NCBI GenBank assembly: GCA_963703125.1 | Contig: OY969790.1 | Coordinates: 3,596,001 to 3,660,000 of the forward strand | DNA length: 64,000 bases | Reading direction: 5' to 3' | Origin: MFD04716-140 sp963703125 | Lineage (GTDB): Bacteria > Bacteroidota > Bacteroidia > Flavobacteriales > Flavobacteriaceae | Part shown: positions 61,357 to 64,000 of the stretch, one piece after another | Layout: each line of letters opens with the position of its first letter | Numbering within the stretch: the first letter of the stretch is position 1 | Made by a program: the position numbers and the translations under genes | The notes under the pieces: model-generated | What the model was told of the DNA's origin: nothing | The model's input: only the letters and a program-made list of their open reading frames with translations | The model's database searches: none

Positions 61357-61854
61357 TTTCTTATTTTATTGGGTTATTTTCCTCAAATGTAGGATAAGAT
61401 TGATTTCGGTATTGTATGAGGAAGTCATTTTTCGATTAAGTGTTGGAATATATAGAGGAAGTATGAGTTTATAGACAAGACGCTTTCAAAATATTCTATT
61501 TTACATAATATAAATTATGGTGCAAATTTAACGTGTGTTGTTTGCGTATAGCTTGTGCTATTTTATATAATTGTAGCTATGATTGCCTATAGGTTCATAT
61601 CGTCAACAATTATGTAAAAGAAAACCAACACGCTATACTTAAGTTTTCCGTTTATTCAGATGCTCACCGGGGTTTTGTTGTTATGTAAAATTGCCGCACA
61701 GCCAATCGCTCGATTTGTGAGAAACTGTGTGCAGTAAATTTATCAAGAGATTCACGAACACATTTAAATTTAACAATTAAAAAACCTTGTGGGTAAAATA
61801 AAATTTCTGAGCACTTATACTGCCTTCGTGTTCCTAGAAACTTTTCCTAAAAGT
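61357..61854. other. Gene-free region with repeated TTTTACATAA motif
   Basis: About 500 bases without an ORF of credible composition. Holds four copies of TTTTACATAA or its complement (61499-61508, 61610-61619 inverted, 61681-61690 inverted, 61858-61867) and a 16-base direct repeat (61495-61510 and 61854-61869). Confidence 0.5.
61384..61391 (-). promoter_or_regulatory. -7 box TACATTTG upstream of the lipoprotein
   Basis: Exact TAnnTTTG match on the minus strand, 28 bases before the lipoprotein ATG. No -33 box at the usual distance. Confidence 0.4.
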
Positions 61855-61869
61855 CTATTTTACATAATA
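61495..61869. repeat. 16-base direct repeat flanking a non-coding segment
   Basis: TCTATTTTACATAATA occurs at 61495-61510 and 61854-61869. The second copy covers the last codons and stop of the following minus-strand gene. The 343 bases between are non-coding. Resembles attL/attR or a target-site duplication; no integrase or transposase is visible. Confidence 0.5.
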
Positions 61870-62445
61870 CATCATCATATACTTAGCACGTGCAGGAATA
61901 TCATATGTATATCGATGATTCCTTAATTTTTGCCAGTTAATATTAGAGTTCTCTCCCAGGAATATTTTATCAATTTTTTTCATTAATATAAGAGCTTTTG
62001 CAATAGCTTTTAATATTGTCAAATAAGGAACCCTATGCGCAGCTTTATGTGCCTCCCATGTTATGGGTAGTTTTTTATGACTTATAAACTCGTCCCTTCG
62101 AGCCTTAAAGTTATGCTTTACTATAAAATCTCGATATTCTTCAAATTCCAAATTTAGCATACCTAACTTCTGAGTAGCAAAGTAGAAATTCAGTTTGCCA
62201 TAACTTTTATTAGACAGTTCAGAAAGTCTTGATATAATATCATCTGTTAATTTTTTTTTGATGATGTAAGATTTATTAAAATCAGGCCTTCTAAAGGTTT
62301 CTATTAAATCATCAGAAGCCAATTGATTAGTTACAATGTATTGTTCACGCATTAACGTCCAAACTTCAATTATTGAACCTAATTCTCCTCTCAAATTGGT
62401 AATTATATTATCGACATCTGTTCTTTTTAATACTGATTTGCTCAT
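61855..62445 (-). CDS. Hypothetical protein, mostly helical
   Basis: 196 residues from ATG 62445; the frame is open to 62502 but the extra residues are low-complexity. Charged and helical (FRRPDFNKSYIIKKKLTDDI, LRNHRYTYDIPARAKYMMMY). No family recognised. AT-rich and separated from neighbours by long gaps, consistent with an accessory region. Confidence 0.6.
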   Translation of the reverse strand: MSKSVLKRTDVDNIITNLRGELGSIIEVWTLMREQYIVTNQLASDDLIETFRRPDFNKSYIIKKKLTDDIISRLSELSNKSYGKLNFYFATQKLGMLNLEFEEYRDFIVKHNFKARRDEFISHKKLPITWEAHKAAHRVPYLTILKAIAKALILMKKIDKIFLGENSNINWQKLRNHRYTYDIPARAKYMMMYYVK

Positions 62446-62722
62446 AGTTAAAGAAATTCTTTTCTTTTTTCTTGATAAAAAAAGAAACAAAAAGATACTC
62501 ATTGATATCTATTGATTTTTAAAGGTATTCGTGAATCTGCGATTTCAAGGCTAACAGATAATACGGCTCAGTCGCTATATTTTAGGATCCATTGTAACAC
62601 TTAAGACTGCTTTCAGATAAAAGAGCCTTTTTATTTGTCAAGAAAAATGGTAACCAGCCCCCTAAAATTCTTAACGCTCCTCTCCCCTATTGTCTTGCCA
62701 AAATTCTCTTAGGCCGGAGACC

Positions 62723-62947
62723 TTACTTCAACTTTTCAGTCCAATTTTCAATCTCGGTCATATTATAACTACCAGCTACAATTCTTGGAGGTATACTAAA
62801 AGCAGATGATATTGCTTCTTTGAATTTTTCAGCAACTTCTTCATTTGCGGCTACGAATTCGCAATTAACCAAATCAAACTGTTTCACATCTCCAAACCAA
62901 TTATCCATTTTCGAAAGGGTTTTAAAGGTAATTTTAAACTTTTTCAT
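62723..62947 (-). CDS. Hypothetical small protein
   Basis: 74 residues starting MKKFKITFKTLSKMDNWFGD; a short alpha/beta protein with EVAEKFKEAISSAFSIPPRI. No family recognised. Confidence 0.5.
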   Translation of the reverse strand: MKKFKITFKTLSKMDNWFGDVKQFDLVNCEFVAANEEVAEKFKEAISSAFSIPPRIVAGSYNMTEIENWTEKLK

Positions 62948-63015
62948 ATTTCTTATTTAAGATTTATTTGTCAAATTTCGATAGATATTTGGAGGTACAC
63001 AAAAACCTTAAATTT

Positions 63016-64000
63016 TTATGCTTTAAGTTCTATTTTTTCGACGAAATAAACGATTTTGATCACTAGGCTTCGAAGAAGACTTTGAAGAAATTTATGGTTT
63101 TTAGCAAATTTTACCAAATTAGGCGAAAGTGTATAATAAATACGTATAAATATTCTTCCGAATAGATTTTTTCTCAAACACGTATCCCGATAATTCCTTA
63201 AAGTTTGAACTTTTGGATGGTTGACATCTTCATAAACCATCGTTGCAACGTAGCAACTTTCGGCATTTTTTTTGGCTTGTATTTCTTTTGCTTTGTTTTC
63301 TTCATTTAATTTTCTATGTTGCTCTAAGAGAATACTGATATTTTCTTTCTCTAGGTTCCCCTCGATTTGTGACAATTTTAGAAACTCAGTTTTATAAGAA
63401 ATCAACCAATCTCTCAATAGAACTCTATTCCATGACATACTTTCCACAAGAGCTTTGTAAAATTCCTTGAAAATCCCTTTTTTTTCTGACAGAAAAACAC
63501 AATCATGAACCTTTTCAGGCCAATTTATGGCCTCTGTTGAAAGAATACCTTTTTTACTATCATACGACTTTTTCAACAATGGAATTTCGTTTAATAATAG
63601 ATGCTGGTTCTTATCAAAAAGAAGAAATTTATTCCAATCGCTTTTTAGGCTAAACAGAATAGGTTTTTCTAAGAACTCAATTTTATTGCAATCCTCGGTT
63701 ACAGAATAGGATTCAAATTGAGGAGGTAGTAATTGTTTACCACTAAAAGTTGTTAACCCATATCCTATTCGCTCTCTTTCATTATTAAGTATGTAGGTTA
63801 CAAGCCCGATTTTATCAAATATTTTATCAACCGCAAAGCAATCTAATTCTTTCTTCTCTAACGTTGAGTTGTATATATATGGTTTAGGGTCTGGGTCTGT
63901 TTTTGACGATTTCGAATCTCTTTTGTAGTAATAACCATTAGGTAATTTTGATTGAAAGGTTATTTTATCTCCTAACAGTTGTCCTTTAGAATCTATTTTA
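63016..64000 (-). CDS. CFI-box-CTERM domain protein, 5' end beyond the window
   Basis: The minus-strand frame is open from the TAA at 63016 to base 64000, about 328 codons; the TTG at 63579 is only an internal codon. The C-terminal ~70 residues match a CFI-box-CTERM region: ESCYVATMVYEDVNHPKVQT, LRNYRDTCLRKNLFGRIFIR and IYYTLSPNLVKFAKN. The N-terminal visible part (PDPKPYIYNSTLEKKELDCF) is unrecognised. Such C-terminal tails are found on diverse bacterial proteins of unknown role. The start lies outside the window. Confidence 0.75.
   Translation of the reverse strand, partial: KIDSKGQLLGDKITFQSKLPNGYYYKRDSKSSKTDPDPKPYIYNSTLEKKELDCFAVDKIFDKIGLVTYILNNERERIGYGLTTFSGKQLLPPQFESYSVTEDCNKIEFLEKPILFSLKSDWNKFLLFDKNQHLLLNEIPLLKKSYDSKKGILSTEAINWPEKVHDCVFLSEKKGIFKEFYKALVESMSWNRVLLRDWLISYKTEFLKLSQIEGNLEKENISILLEQHRKLNEENKAKEIQAKKNAESCYVATMVYEDVNHPKVQTLRNYRDTCLRKNLFGRIFIRIYYTLSPNLVKFAKNHKFLQSLLRSLVIKIVYFVEKIELKA

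Noticed and set aside
1..64000. Possible CRISPR arrays
   Set aside because: The only tandem array is the hexamer minisatellite, without spacers of unique sequence or cas genes.

Overview
The window looks like a chromosomal segment of a marine-type Flavobacteriaceae (Bacteroidota). The evidence is a 287-residue primary sigma factor of the Bacteroidota type, TTTG / TAnnTTTG promoter boxes with few Shine-Dalgarno sites, many lipoproteins with short lipoboxes, a menaquinone gene (menB), and families common in this group (DUF5916/CBM9, DUF2914, DUF6155, DM13, FG-GAP lipoproteins with a heme c motif, basic-tailed cold-shock protein). No rRNA, tRNA, CRISPR array or intact transposase was seen. Both ends of the window cut genes: an aldehyde dehydrogenase at the left and a CFI-box protein at the right.

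Layout. 1-8.0 kb holds metabolic genes, a degenerate histidine-kinase/Hpt protein next to a membrane-anchored HEAT-like protein, and rpoD. 8.2-12.9 kb holds a DUF6155 gene, a hydroxyacid dehydrogenase, a DEAD-type helicase, a ~285 bp CTTGAA-type minisatellite and a glycosyltransferase whose start codon abuts the repeat. 13.0-19.6 kb is the main accessory block: a minus-strand, nearly gapless operon SIR2 - HerA - KTSC - small KTSC-like protein - OLD/TOPRIM nuclease - PD-(D/E)XK-like protein, with a broken KTSC copy just upstream. SIR2-HerA is a known anti-phage pair; the longer six-gene arrangement is the best candidate here for an undescribed composite defence system.

19.8-27.7 kb holds a double-cupin protein, an AraC regulator with an SDR gene, a MarR-GNAT-ABM-DUF1905 operon with a palindromic operator, a DUF2914 membrane protein, menB and a hexapeptide acyltransferase-like protein. 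27.9-36.6 kb holds mainly secreted proteins or lipoproteins (DM13, serine hydrolase, heme c/FG-GAP, 3D domain, amidase, M14 peptidase, GDPD-like, VWA). 36.8-46.0 kb is a plus-strand sugar-oxidation cluster (GMC oxidoreductase, Gfo/Idh/MocA, gluconate dehydrogenase subunit 3-like, DUF5916, amino-sugar-phosphate isomerase, XdhC, a frameshifted MocA-like cytidylyltransferase, amidohydrolase). It is followed by a GntR/FCD regulator with a perfect palindrome in its promoter.

46-55 kb contains a cold-shock protein, lipoproteins and a cluster of three very small ORFs. Two of these are tandem 37-residue paralogues that differ mostly by synonymous changes. An ATP-grasp gene with no recognisable start codon and a DUF1080 (3-keto-disaccharide hydrolase-like) lipoprotein follow. 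55-59.6 kb is a minus-strand carbohydrate operon (HUMPS/OMPDC decarboxylase family, medium-chain dehydrogenase, SDR, sugar-phosphate isomerase-like TIM barrel). From 60.3 kb the window ends in a pseudouridine synthase, small unknown proteins, a gene-poor stretch with a repeated TTTTACATAA motif and a 16 bp direct repeat, and AT-rich unknown genes that look accessory.
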